DNA from: an uncultured Lachnospiraceae bacterium
GTDB taxonomy: Bacteria > Bacillota > Clostridia > Lachnospirales > Lachnospiraceae
Direction of reading: 5' to 3'
DNA length: 64,000 bases
NCBI GenBank assembly: GCA_910576815.1
Contig: CAJTKA010000001.1
Location: 62,001 to 126,000 of the forward strand
A program made the position numbers and the translations under genes. A model generated the notes under the pieces. The model had not been told where the DNA came from. It searched no databases and saw only the letters and a program-made list of their open reading frames with translations. How positions within the stretch are numbered: the stretch's first letter is position 1; every line of letters starts with the position of its first letter. Below, piece by piece: positions 35,002-42,888 of the stretch.

Positions 35002-35538
35002 ATGGCAACTTGGAACTCCCGCGGGCTGCGCGGCTCCACACTGGAGGATCTGATCAACCGCACCAATGAAAAATATTTGGAGAACGGCCTGGCCTTGATC
35101 CAGAAAATACCGACTCCCATCACGCCCATCAACATTGATAAGGAGAGCCATCATATTACGCTGGCTTACTTCGATCAGAAGAGTACAGTAGACTATATCG
35201 GTGCGGTGCAGGGGATTCCCGTCTGCTTTGACGCCAAGGAATGCGCCGTCGACACCTTTTCCCTGCAAAATATCCACGATCATCAGGTGGAATTTATGGG
35301 ACAGTTTGAAAAGCAAAAGGGAATCGCCTTTTTTCTGATTTACTATTCCCACAAAGACCTCTTTTATTATCTGCCCTACGAGATGCTGCGTTATTTCTGG
35401 GACCGGTCCAAGGAGGGTGGGCGCAAGAGCTTCCGCTTTGACGAGTTGAATCCCGCATATATACTGCCGAAGAAGCACGGCATTTTAGTGCCTTATCTGG
35501 ATATGCTCCAAAAAGATTTGGAAGACAGAGTGGATTAA
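35002..35538 (+). CDS. recU: Holliday junction resolvase RecU
   Basis: A structure-specific nuclease that cuts four-way DNA junctions in homologous recombination. The 178 residues match RecU: N-terminal NSRGLRGSTLEDLINRTNEK, KIPTPI, and the nuclease core STVDYIGAVQG then CFDAKE, with the acidic residues and lysine of the PD-(D/E)XK type, followed by HDHQVEFMGQFEKQKGIAFF. In Bacillus it is joined to ponA; here it stands alone between the rluA-type gene and hisZ. A CGAGGA site precedes the ATG. A LexA-type box overlaps its promoter. Confidence 0.9.
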   Translation: MATWNSRGLRGSTLEDLINRTNEKYLENGLALIQKIPTPITPINIDKESHHITLAYFDQKSTVDYIGAVQGIPVCFDAKECAVDTFSLQNIHDHQVEFMGQFEKQKGIAFFLIYYSHKDLFYYLPYEMLRYFWDRSKEGGRKSFRFDELNPAYILPKKHGILVPYLDMLQKDLEDRVD

Positions 35539-35553
35539 GGGGCGATGAAAGGA

Positions 35554-35582
35554 TTTACAAACCGGCGCAAGTAGAGTATAGT
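35554..35582 (+). promoter_or_regulatory. Promoter of the histidine cluster
   Basis: TTTACA, a 17-bp spacer and TATAGT (35577-35582), each one base off consensus. It lies about 65 nt before hisZ. No T-box or histidine leader peptide was seen. Confidence 0.65.
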
Positions 35583-35646
35583 GTAGAGAGCTTAACTTAA
35601 TAGCGATAATACGGAAAGTTACCGATACAGAAAGGCATGGAAATCA

Positions 35647-36756
35647 ATGAATAAAAAATTAGTACATACCCCCGAGGGCGTGCGTGATATCTACGGTGAG
35701 GAAAAGGCCAAAAAAACGATCGTGGAACGCTTCTTGCAGGAGAAGATACACTGCTTTGGCTATCTCGATATCCAAACGCCGACCTTCGAGTTTTTTGATG
35801 TATTTTCTAAGGAAGTAGGGACAACGCCTTCCAAAGAACTGTATAAGTTTTTTGACAAGGAGGGAAATACACTGGTACTGCGACCTGACTTTACACCCTC
35901 CGTTGCCCGCTGTGCGGCAAAATATTTTACAGACGAAAATGTACCGATCCGCCTCTGTTATCAGGGAAATACCTTTACCAATACTTCCGAATTGCAGGGA
36001 AAACTGAAGGAAGTGACACAGATGGGAGCGGAGCTGATCGGGGACGATTCCATACAGGCGGACGCGGAGATGATCGCCCTGACGATTGAGGCGCTTTATC
36101 ATGCAGGGCTTTCTGATTTTCAGATCAGCGTCGGCAATCTGGAATATTTTAAAGGCATCTGCGAGGAGGCAGGGCTTGACGAGGAGACGGAGCTGGAGCT
36201 TCGGGAGTTTATTTCCGGAAAAAACTATTTCGGAGCAGAGGAACTGCTGGAACGTGTGGGCGTAAATAAAAAGGACAAGGAACTTCTGCTGCGGGTAAGC
36301 GATCTGTTTGGGTCTGTCAATATTTTGGAGGACGCTAAAAACGCAGTCTCCAATAAACGGTCCCGCCATGCCATTGAGCGGCTGGAAAAAGTGTATCAGA
36401 CGCTTTGCAGCTACGGGGTGGAAAAATATGTTTCTTTTGACCTGGGGATGCTCAGCAAGTATAATTACTACACAGGCATCATTTTTAGGGGTTACACCTA
36501 CGGCGTAGGCGACGCGATCGTAAAGGGCGGGCGCTACGACAAACTGCTTTCTCAGTTTGGCAAGGAAGCGGCAGCCATCGGTTTTGTGATCGTGGTGGAT
36601 GACCTCCTGGCGGCAATGGGGCGGCAGAATGTGATGATCACAGGAATAGAGGAACCTGTAAAACTGTATTATACGGAAAATGATTTCCCGGAAAAACTGA
36701 TGGAAGCTAAGGGAATGCGGGCTTCCGGAAAGAGAGTGGAACTGTTGCATGAGTGA
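35647..36756 (+). CDS. hisZ: ATP phosphoribosyltransferase regulatory subunit
   Basis: A histidyl-tRNA synthetase-like protein without charging activity that is needed for activity and histidine feedback of the short HisG. The 369 residues have the class II synthetase fold: an N-terminal TPEGVRDIYGEEKAKK, motif 2 in LRPDFTPSVARC, and a motif 3-like GRYDKLLSQFG with the preceding GIIFRGYTYG. It lacks the anticodon-binding domain of real HisRS. The last 8 nt overlap hisG, as expected for subunits of one complex. A GGAAATC site lies before the ATG. Confidence 0.92.
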   Translation: MNKKLVHTPEGVRDIYGEEKAKKTIVERFLQEKIHCFGYLDIQTPTFEFFDVFSKEVGTTPSKELYKFFDKEGNTLVLRPDFTPSVARCAAKYFTDENVPIRLCYQGNTFTNTSELQGKLKEVTQMGAELIGDDSIQADAEMIALTIEALYHAGLSDFQISVGNLEYFKGICEEAGLDEETELELREFISGKNYFGAEELLERVGVNKKDKELLLRVSDLFGSVNILEDAKNAVSNKRSRHAIERLEKVYQTLCSYGVEKYVSFDLGMLSKYNYYTGIIFRGYTYGVGDAIVKGGRYDKLLSQFGKEAAAIGFVIVVDDLLAAMGRQNVMITGIEEPVKLYYTENDFPEKLMEAKGMRASGKRVELLHE

Positions 36757-37393
36757 AGAAAAATACCTGACATTCGCCCTGGGGAAAGGGCGTCTTGCCA
36801 ATAAAACCATGGATCTTCTGGAGAAGATCGGTATTACCTGCGAGGAAATGAAAGATAAGGCTTCGCGCAAACTGATCTTTGTAAACGAAGAACTGAAATT
36901 AAGATTTTTCCTGGCGAAAGGGCCGGATGTACCGACCTACGTGGAATATGGCGCCGCGGATATCGGCGTTGTCGGTAAGGACACGATCATGGAGGAAAAC
37001 AGGCGGGTCTACGAAGTGTTGGATCTTGGCTACGGCAAGTGCCGAATGTGTGTCTGTGGACCCAAAAGTGCCAGGGAACTGTTACAACATCATGAAATGA
37101 TCCGCGTTGCCAGCAAGTACCCTAACATCGCCAAAGATTACTTTTACAACAAAAAGCACCAGACGGTGGATATCATCAAGTTAAACGGTTCCGTGGAGCT
37201 GGGGCCGATCGTAGAACTTTCGGATGTGATCGTGGATATTGTGGAGACCGGGTCTACCTTGAAAGAAAACGGACTGGTAGTTTTGGAGGAGATTTGTCCG
37301 TTGTCTGCGCGGATGATCGTGAATCAGGTCAGTATGCAGATGGAGCCCGAGCGAATCAAACGGTTGATCGGTGAATTGAGAGAACATCTGTAA
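36749..37393 (+). CDS. hisG: ATP phosphoribosyltransferase, short catalytic subunit
   Basis: Joins ATP and PRPP, the first step of histidine synthesis. At 214 residues it is the short form that lacks the C-terminal regulatory domain and depends on HisZ, whose gene precedes and overlaps it by 8 nt. Landmarks are LTFALGKGRLANKTMDLLEKIG, GAADIGVVGKDTI and the PRPP-binding loop DIVETGSTLKENGL (about 165-178). Confidence 0.95.
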   Translation: MSEEKYLTFALGKGRLANKTMDLLEKIGITCEEMKDKASRKLIFVNEELKLRFFLAKGPDVPTYVEYGAADIGVVGKDTIMEENRRVYEVLDLGYGKCRMCVCGPKSARELLQHHEMIRVASKYPNIAKDYFYNKKHQTVDIIKLNGSVELGPIVELSDVIVDIVETGSTLKENGLVVLEEICPLSARMIVNQVSMQMEPERIKRLIGELREHL

Positions 37394-37486
37394 GACTGAA
37401 AACGAAACATTAGACAGGCCAAGGAGCATAAAGCTTTGGAAGAAAAGACAGAAATGAAAGCAGAGAACAGGGAGGAGAAAAATCGT

Positions 37487-38236
37487 ATGAAAGAGTGGAA
37501 GGGTATTATCATTGCGCTGATAGCAGGAGTGTGCGCCATTGCTTGTGTCACCATCTTTTCGCAGAATATCGTCAGCTATAAGAAGACTTCCGGCAGTGAA
37601 GGCCTGTCCGCGACAGGTTCCGCGAACTGCGATTTTGAGGCGGATCTGATCGTCTGGCGCGGCAGCTTTTCGGGACAGGGAAAGACCACGCAGGATGCTT
37701 ATCGTTCCATCAAGAAGGATGCCGAGCTTATCCGCAAATATCTGGTGGACAGTGGCGTGAAGGAGGACGAAATGGTATTCAGCTCCGTTACCATCAGCAC
37801 ACGCTGGGAGTATGAATACAACGAAAACGGCGACAGGATCCGGGAATACATCGACGGCTACGATCTTTACCAGAATGTATCCATTACATCGACAGACATC
37901 GATAAGATCGAAAGTATTTCCCGTGATATTTCCGGTTTGATCGAATCCGGTGTGCAGTTTGCCTCGGATGAACCCGAATATTACTATACCAAACTGGATG
38001 AATTAAAGCTGGATCTGATTGCGGAAGCCACCGAAAACGCAAAGAGCAGAATCGATCTGATGGCGCAGGGATCCGGTGCACGTGCGGGACAGCTCTTGAA
38101 TGCAAATCTGGGTGTTTTCCAGATCACGGCCCAGAACAGCAATACCGAATACAGCTACGGCGGCTATTTTGACACCAGCTCCAGAAAGAAGACCGCATCC
38201 ATCACGGTTCGCTTAAACTACAGCATTGCGGATTAA
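37487..38236 (+). CDS. SIMPL-domain (DUF541) membrane protein
   Basis: A 249-residue protein with one N-terminal membrane helix (about 5-24) and a SIMPL/DUF541 domain outside the cell (about 40-249). The domain is recognised by ATGSANCDFEADLIVWRGSF at its start and the SRKKTASITVRLNYSI strand at its end. The ATG at 37487 follows GGGAGGAG; a TTG at 37436 with AAGGAG is an alternative that adds 17 charged residues. It lies between hisG and hisD on the same strand, where no histidine-related role is known. Its function is unknown. Confidence 0.85.
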   Translation: MKEWKGIIIALIAGVCAIACVTIFSQNIVSYKKTSGSEGLSATGSANCDFEADLIVWRGSFSGQGKTTQDAYRSIKKDAELIRKYLVDSGVKEDEMVFSSVTISTRWEYEYNENGDRIREYIDGYDLYQNVSITSTDIDKIESISRDISGLIESGVQFASDEPEYYYTKLDELKLDLIAEATENAKSRIDLMAQGSGARAGQLLNANLGVFQITAQNSNTEYSYGGYFDTSSRKKTASITVRLNYSIAD

Positions 38237-38255
38237 CAGAGAGGGAAATAAGAAA

Positions 38256-39557
38256 ATGAGAACAATACGTTTGACGGCTGAGACCAGAAAGGATATCCTG
38301 GATAATCTTTTAAAAAGGAGCCCCAACAATTACGGACAATATGAAAAAGTAGTAGCGGATATTATCGCCAATGTTCGTGAAAAGGGCGATGCAGCAGTTT
38401 TTGACTATACCAGTCAATTTGATAAATGGAATGTGAGTGCGGAGAATCTGCGTGTCACACAGGCGGAGATCGACGAGGCCTGTGCGCAGATCGACAAACC
38501 GTTTTTTACGGCGATGGAACGCTCCGCCGCAAATATTGAAGCGTTTCACAAAAAGCAGCTGCGCAACAGCTGGATCGATACCAAGCCTGACGGCACGCTG
38601 CTCGGGCAAAGAATTTTGCCGATTGCCATAGCAGGCGTCTATGTACCCGGCGGCAAAGCGGCTTATCCCAGCAGTCTTCTAATGAACGTTATCCCTGCAA
38701 GGGTGGCCGGTGTTGAAAAAATCATTATGACCACGCCCGCAGGAGCGGACGGTAAGGTTCCCGCAGCTACGCTGGCTGCGGCTAAGATCGCGGGCGTTGA
38801 TGAAATCTATAAGGTGGGCGGTGCGCAGGCAATCGCCGCCATGGCATTCGGGACCGAGAGCATCCCCAAAGTCGATAAGCTCGTGGGACCCGGCAATATC
38901 TTTGTTGCCCTCGCAAAAAAAGCCTGCTTCGGCTATGTGAGCATCGATTCCATTGCAGGACCGAGCGAGATCCTGGTGATCGCTGACGAAACCGCCAATC
39001 CCCGCTATGTAGCGGCGGACCTTTTGTCGCAGGCGGAGCATGACGAGCTGGCAAGCGCCATCCTCATTACCACCGACGAGTCTCTGGCGGATAAAGTATC
39101 CGCTGAAATCGAAGGCTTTTTACAGGAACTGCCCCGAGTGGATATCATGCGGAAGTCTCTGGACAATTACGGCTATATCCTGCTGGCAGACAGCCTAGAA
39201 GATGCGGTTGAGACGGCAAACGCCATCGCCTCGGAACACTTGGAGATTCTGACAAAGGATCCTTATCAGGTGATGACAAAAATCAAAAATGCGGGCGCGA
39301 TCTTTCTGGGCGAATACTCCTCGGAGCCGCTGGGAGATTACTACGCAGGCCCTAATCACATTCTGCCCACAAACGGCACGGCGAAGTTTTTCTCGCCCTT
39401 AAATGTAGACGATTTTATGAAAAAAACCAGCCTGATTTCTTACTCACGGGAGGCGCTTGAGAAGGCACACAAAGAGATCGAAATTTTTGCCGAGAGAGAA
39501 GGACTGACTGCACACGCGAACTCGATCAAAGTACGATTTTCCAAATGCGAAAAGTAA
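38256..39557 (+). CDS. hisD: Histidinol dehydrogenase
   Basis: Oxidises histidinol to histidine in two NAD-dependent steps, the last in the pathway. The 433 residues include VPGGKAAYPSSLLMNVIPA, VGGAQAIAAMAFGT, GPGNIFVALAKK and the zinc-binding SQAEHDELASAIL. The ATG at 38256 follows GAGAGGGAA; a TTG ten codons upstream lies in the end of the SIMPL gene. Its stop codon lies inside the left arm of a strong hairpin (39553-39600). Confidence 0.95.
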   Translation: MRTIRLTAETRKDILDNLLKRSPNNYGQYEKVVADIIANVREKGDAAVFDYTSQFDKWNVSAENLRVTQAEIDEACAQIDKPFFTAMERSAANIEAFHKKQLRNSWIDTKPDGTLLGQRILPIAIAGVYVPGGKAAYPSSLLMNVIPARVAGVEKIIMTTPAGADGKVPAATLAAAKIAGVDEIYKVGGAQAIAAMAFGTESIPKVDKLVGPGNIFVALAKKACFGYVSIDSIAGPSEILVIADETANPRYVAADLLSQAEHDELASAILITTDESLADKVSAEIEGFLQELPRVDIMRKSLDNYGYILLADSLEDAVETANAIASEHLEILTKDPYQVMTKIKNAGAIFLGEYSSEPLGDYYAGPNHILPTNGTAKFFSPLNVDDFMKKTSLISYSREALEKAHKEIEIFAEREGLTAHANSIKVRFSKCEK

Positions 39558-39600
39558 TTCTAAAGGCGTCCCATCATAGGATGTGACGCCAAGAATTACT
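39553..39600. repeat. Long hairpin across the hisD stop codon
   Basis: AGTAATTC (39553-39560) pairs with GAATTACT (39593-39600), then after a small internal loop GGCGTC (39565-39570) pairs with GACGCC (39585-39590) and CATC with GATG around loop ATAG. That gives 18 pairs over 48 nt. No T-run follows, so it may be a processing or stability element rather than a terminator. Confidence 0.65.
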
Positions 39601-39612
39601 AAGTTTCGCATA

Positions 39613-39640
39613 AGAGAATGCCTAAAATGCGGCATTCTCT
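39613..39640. repeat. Intercistronic hairpin between hisD and hisB, copy 2
   Basis: AGAGAATGCC (39613-39622) pairs perfectly over 10 bp with GGCATTCTCT (39631-39640). It is nearly the same as the ilvB-ilvN hairpin at 10007-10032 (right arms GGCATTCTC in both) and is likewise placed between two biosynthetic genes without a T-run. Confidence 0.65.
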
Positions 39641-39666
39641 GTATGAAAAAGAGGGAGGGCATCATC

Positions 39667-40254
39667 ATGGATAGAACGGCACACATTACCCGTAAGACGA
39701 AGGAAACGGATATCGACCTGACCCTGAACATCGACGGTGCGGGAAAGAGTGAGTTCAAGACCGGCATCGGTTTTTTTGACCATATGCTGGCAGGCTTTTC
39801 CAAACACGGCTTCTTTGACTTGACCCTTTCGGTCAATGGCGATCTGGAAGTGGACGGTCATCACACGGTAGAGGATGTCGGTATTGCCCTGGGCACTGCC
39901 ATCAAAGATGCCATTGGCGATAAGGCGGGCATCAGACGCTACGGTTCCTTTATCCTGCCCATGGACGATGCTTTATGCCTGTGTGCCATTGATTTATGCG
40001 GCAGACCCTGGTTTTCCTGCGATTGCGTCTTTCCGACAGAGCGGGTGGGAGAGCTGGACACGGAACTGGTGCGGGAGTTTTTCTATGCCGTCAGCTACAG
40101 CGCAGGCATGAATCTGCATTTGAGAATGATGAGCGGCGAAAATGCCCATCACATGATCGAGGCCATGTTTAAGGCCTTTGGTAAGGCGCTGGACGAAGCG
40201 ACTGCTTTTGATCCGCGCGTTGAGGGTGTTCTCAGCACCAAGGGCGCGCTGTAA
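39667..40254 (+). CDS. hisB: Imidazoleglycerol-phosphate dehydratase
   Basis: Dehydrates imidazoleglycerol phosphate, the sixth step of histidine synthesis. The 195 residues are the monofunctional form without the phosphatase domain. The manganese-binding histidines lie in FDHMLAGFSKHG, DGHHTVEDVGIALG and NAHHMIEAMFKAF. The ATG at 39667 with GGGAGGG in front is preferred; the frame continues 28 codons upstream through the hairpins and is not used. Confidence 0.95.
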   Translation: MDRTAHITRKTKETDIDLTLNIDGAGKSEFKTGIGFFDHMLAGFSKHGFFDLTLSVNGDLEVDGHHTVEDVGIALGTAIKDAIGDKAGIRRYGSFILPMDDALCLCAIDLCGRPWFSCDCVFPTERVGELDTELVREFFYAVSYSAGMNLHLRMMSGENAHHMIEAMFKAFGKALDEATAFDPRVEGVLSTKGAL

Positions 40255-40364
40255 CAAACAGACGCAAAATCGGCTGTCGGCAATGAAGTACGGCGTGACG
40301 GACAGTAAATACACACGAGAATAAAAATGATAGATTGGACGAAAGAAAGGACAGACATTTAAGT

Positions 40365-41648
40365 ATGAGATACAAGAAATTTATTCCCTGTATTTATCTT
40401 TATAAGGGAAACGCCGTAAAAAGCTTTACGGACAGCACTATTTTAGATACGAATCCGGCGGCTCTGGCAAAATATTACAGCGATAACAACGCCGACGAGC
40501 TGATTGTTTACGATATGTCCGAAGGCGATGCCGCCCACGAGGAAGCCCTTGATATCATCAAGGATATCTGCAGCGAGGCGGAGATTCCCGTGATCGGGGC
40601 CGGCAATGTGAAACGTATGGAGGATGTCAAAAAACTCCTCTATGCGGGTTGTAAAAAGGCGGCCTTAAACTATTCCAAGCAAAGCAACATTGAAATCACG
40701 GAGGAGGTCTCCAAGAAATTCGGTAAAGATAAGATCGTAGCCTGTGTGACGGAGGTTTCCGCCATTACGGAACACGAGGAGTTGATGGAATCTTATGTAG
40801 ATGAGATCATTCTGGTAAAGGAAACCTGTCTCAAGGAAGCCATCGCTGTTTCCCGTTTCCCCATGATCGCATCCGTGCCGGAGGTCTCTTTGGATAAGAT
40901 TCTGGAGATTTTGGCAAAGGACAATATTTGCGGCATTTCCGGCTATGCCATCAACGAGAACGCCAAAGAGCTTCTGCCCATCAAGGAGCTGTGTAAAAAC
41001 AACGATATCCCAGTCAATACTTTTGAATCTGTACTCCCTTGGGAAGAATTTAAGCTAAATTCCGACGGTCATGTGACTGTGGTGGTGCAGGACTATAAAA
41101 CGGACGAGGTGCTGATGGTGGCTTACATGAACGAGGAAGCCTATCAGATGACCCTGCAGACCGGTAAAATGACCTATTACAGCAGAAGCCGCGATGAGCT
41201 GTGGATCAAAGGCGAGACCAGCGGCCATTACCAGTACGTGAAATCCCTGACCGCAGACTGCGATAAGGATACCATTCTGGCTAAGGTCTCTCAGGTAGGC
41301 GCGGCCTGCCACACGGGAGCACATTCCTGCTTCTTTAACAAGATTATGGAAAAGGAATATGAGGAGACCAATCCCTTAAAGGTCTTCGAGCAGGTCTTTG
41401 CCGTGATTCAGGACAGGAAGGTCCATCCGAAAGACGGTTCCTATACAAACTACCTCTTTGATAAGGGGATTGATAAAATTCTCAAAAAGCTGGGAGAAGA
41501 AGCGACAGAAATCGTGATTGCCGCCAAAAATCCCAATGCCAACGAGATAAAATACGAAATTTCAGACTTTTTATATCATATGATGGTGCTTATGGTGGAA
41601 AAGGACGTCACTTGGGAGGAAATCACGGCGGAACTTGCCAGACGTTAG
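40365..41648 (+). CDS. hisIE: HisF-like barrel fused to HisI and HisE
   Basis: The C-terminal two thirds perform steps 2 and 3 of histidine synthesis: the HisI cyclohydrolase (about 228-325) has DCDKD and ACHTGAHSCFF with the zinc cysteines, and the HisE pyrophosphohydrolase (about 335-427) has KILKKLGEEATEIVIAAK. The N-terminal 220 residues resemble HisF/HisA barrels (FIPCIYLYKG against IPCLDVKDG; PVIGAGNVKRMEDVKKLL against the GGGIRSVEDARKLL type), but the two catalytic Asp positions read Tyr and Thr/Glu, so that part is probably inactive. The ATG at 40365 starts the barrel; the ribosome binding site (AAAGG) is distant. A strong terminator closes the cluster. Confidence 0.88.
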   Translation: MRYKKFIPCIYLYKGNAVKSFTDSTILDTNPAALAKYYSDNNADELIVYDMSEGDAAHEEALDIIKDICSEAEIPVIGAGNVKRMEDVKKLLYAGCKKAALNYSKQSNIEITEEVSKKFGKDKIVACVTEVSAITEHEELMESYVDEIILVKETCLKEAIAVSRFPMIASVPEVSLDKILEILAKDNICGISGYAINENAKELLPIKELCKNNDIPVNTFESVLPWEEFKLNSDGHVTVVVQDYKTDEVLMVAYMNEEAYQMTLQTGKMTYYSRSRDELWIKGETSGHYQYVKSLTADCDKDTILAKVSQVGAACHTGAHSCFFNKIMEKEYEETNPLKVFEQVFAVIQDRKVHPKDGSYTNYLFDKGIDKILKKLGEEATEIVIAAKNPNANEIKYEISDFLYHMMVLMVEKDVTWEEITAELARR

Positions 41649-41693
41649 CCATAACTGTCGCCTTTCAGGGAAAATCATTGTCACTGACAACAG

Positions 41694-41726
41694 GAACGCT
41701 GCCCGTAAGGGCGCGTTCTTTTTTTG
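41694..41726 (+). terminator. Strong terminator of the histidine cluster
   Basis: GAACGC and GCCC pair with GGGC and GCGTTC around the GTAA tetraloop with one bulged T, followed by seven T residues. Confidence 0.95.
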
Positions 41727-41775
41727 TTCGGTTTCACATAAAATGTAGGGACAAAATGAGATAAGGGAATCAAAA

Positions 41776-42180
41776 ATGACAGAGAAAAAAGTAACACCCG
41801 AAAAACGGGTGGAACTGGCCAGATATATCAGGGAAGAAAATATGGGAAACCGTGTGAAACTGCGCCAACGGGAACATATCCTTTACGGGCGCGATCTGAC
41901 GATGCCGCCGGATGAGAGAGGACTGTATGCGAACCCGACCCTCACGGACAGCGAGCAGGGGGAGGAAATCCCCGGCGGAAGCTCCATGGGAAGTTTTAAA
42001 TACCGTATGACGCTTGCCGTGCTCTTATTTGTCGGATTTTTACTCTGCGACACGAGTAAGGGCAACATTTTATCCTACAGTACCAATGATGTCTATGAGA
42101 TGATTCGCGCGGATAGCCTGCATCTGTATGACGGCGGGGAAAATGCCTTGATGGAGGAGCTTGCGGAACTGTTCCGGTAA
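41776..42180 (+). CDS. Hypothetical small membrane protein
   Basis: A 134-residue protein with no recognised family. It has a charged N-terminal half (about 1-70, including ELARYIREENMGNRVKLRQR), one hydrophobic segment (about 78-97, MTLAVLLFVGFLLCD) and a short acidic C-terminal part outside or inside the membrane. AAGGGAA lies before the ATG. It stands alone between the histidine cluster terminator and a stretch of decayed genes. Real-gene status rests on length, ribosome binding site and composition only. Confidence 0.65.
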   Translation: MTEKKVTPEKRVELARYIREENMGNRVKLRQREHILYGRDLTMPPDERGLYANPTLTDSEQGEEIPGGSSMGSFKYRMTLAVLLFVGFLLCDTSKGNILSYSTNDVYEMIRADSLHLYDGGENALMEELAELFR

Positions 42181-42251
42181 CGATTACATAGAATTGTCCT
42201 GAATAGCCCTCTGCCATCTTATGGCTGGTAAATAATATAGGAATTGCAAAA

Positions 42252-42543
42252 ATGGCACCATCGGCAACGTTTTCTGTTTCCGAGATCGATCAGACGATTG
42301 ACCTGAATTGTAAAGCGCCTGCCGTGTTGATCAATCTCTGTCTGCCGTTTATGGAGAAGGGTGCATTTTCCAGGTATGGTAGCTCCCGAAAAAGTAGTGA
42401 AAAAGGCGTTGAAAGATGCTAAAAAAGGCAGGGATATGTCTGCCTTTTCCCTCTAAGTGAAATGCCAACATCTCAATGTAAAACTATTACCGCAGAAATT
42501 GACCATGAAAGTTTGGCTGCATGGGATCAGAAAGTATTTATGA
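42252..42543 (+). pseudogene. Remnant of an SDR gene
   Basis: Three broken pieces of a short-chain dehydrogenase can be read. Frame one encodes EIDQTIDLNCKAPAVLINLC then LPFMEKG (the helix before the missing catalytic core). After a deletion and frame change at about 42375, the C-terminal pieces APEKVVKKALKDAKKGRDMS and, beyond an in-frame TAA at 42454, KLLPQKLTMKVWLHGIRKYL appear. The Rossmann motif and catalytic Tyr/Lys are gone. It resembles the C-terminal helices of Firmicutes SDRs and cannot encode an active enzyme. Confidence 0.75.
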
Positions 42544-42549
42544 GGGAAA

Positions 42550-42805
42550 ATGAACGAAATCGTAACGAAACGTCCGAATTTATTTGAGCCTAATGTCTAT
42601 ATCACGGTAGCTGTTGAAATAGCAGGAAAAGTATGCCCGCAAAAGCTTTTTCCGCCATCGAACAAGCGTTTCTTACGGGAATTATCAAATCAAAAATATA
42701 GTTTTTGTTCCTCCTGCGATTTTCTATTCCCATAATATCATCGGTGTTTCTACCGTTAACGGGAGAATGACGATTTCCTATCACGATATCTTTTCTCAAA
42801 AATAG
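42550..42805 (+). pseudogene. Remnant of a condensation-domain-like gene
   Basis: Starts with an open piece (RPNLFEPNVYITVAVEIAGK), shifts frame near 42640 to AKAFSAIEQAF, and ends with a piece in a third register (PPAIFYSHNIIGVSTVNGRM then TISYHDIFSQK). The first and last pieces resemble the N- and C-terminal ends of condensation/acetyltransferase-type proteins; about 300 residues between them are missing. It begins 7 nt after the SDR remnant, so the two genes may once have been neighbours. The family call is from pattern recall and is moderate. Confidence 0.55.
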
Positions 42806-42818
42806 CACAACCGCCATT

Positions 42819-42847
42819 TTGACTTTATGAGATAAGTCCGATATACT
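42819..42847 (+). promoter_or_regulatory. Promoter for the B12-type radical SAM gene
   Basis: TTGACT, a 17-bp spacer and TATACT (42842-42847), two near-consensus hexamers, 42 bp before the ATG. Confidence 0.75.
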
Positions 42848-42888
42848 TAGAATATCGACCAAGATGAAAAAGGCAGGATATTTGTCGT

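Noticed and set aside
35659..36870. 403-codon open frame antisense to hisZ
   Set aside because: hisZ is clearly the real gene; the antisense frame has no family resemblance and no start context, and arises from codon bias.
42550..42735. 61-residue ORF as an intact small gene
   Set aside because: Its first half matches the start of a larger protein and the homologous continuation lies in other frames, so it is part of a pseudogene.
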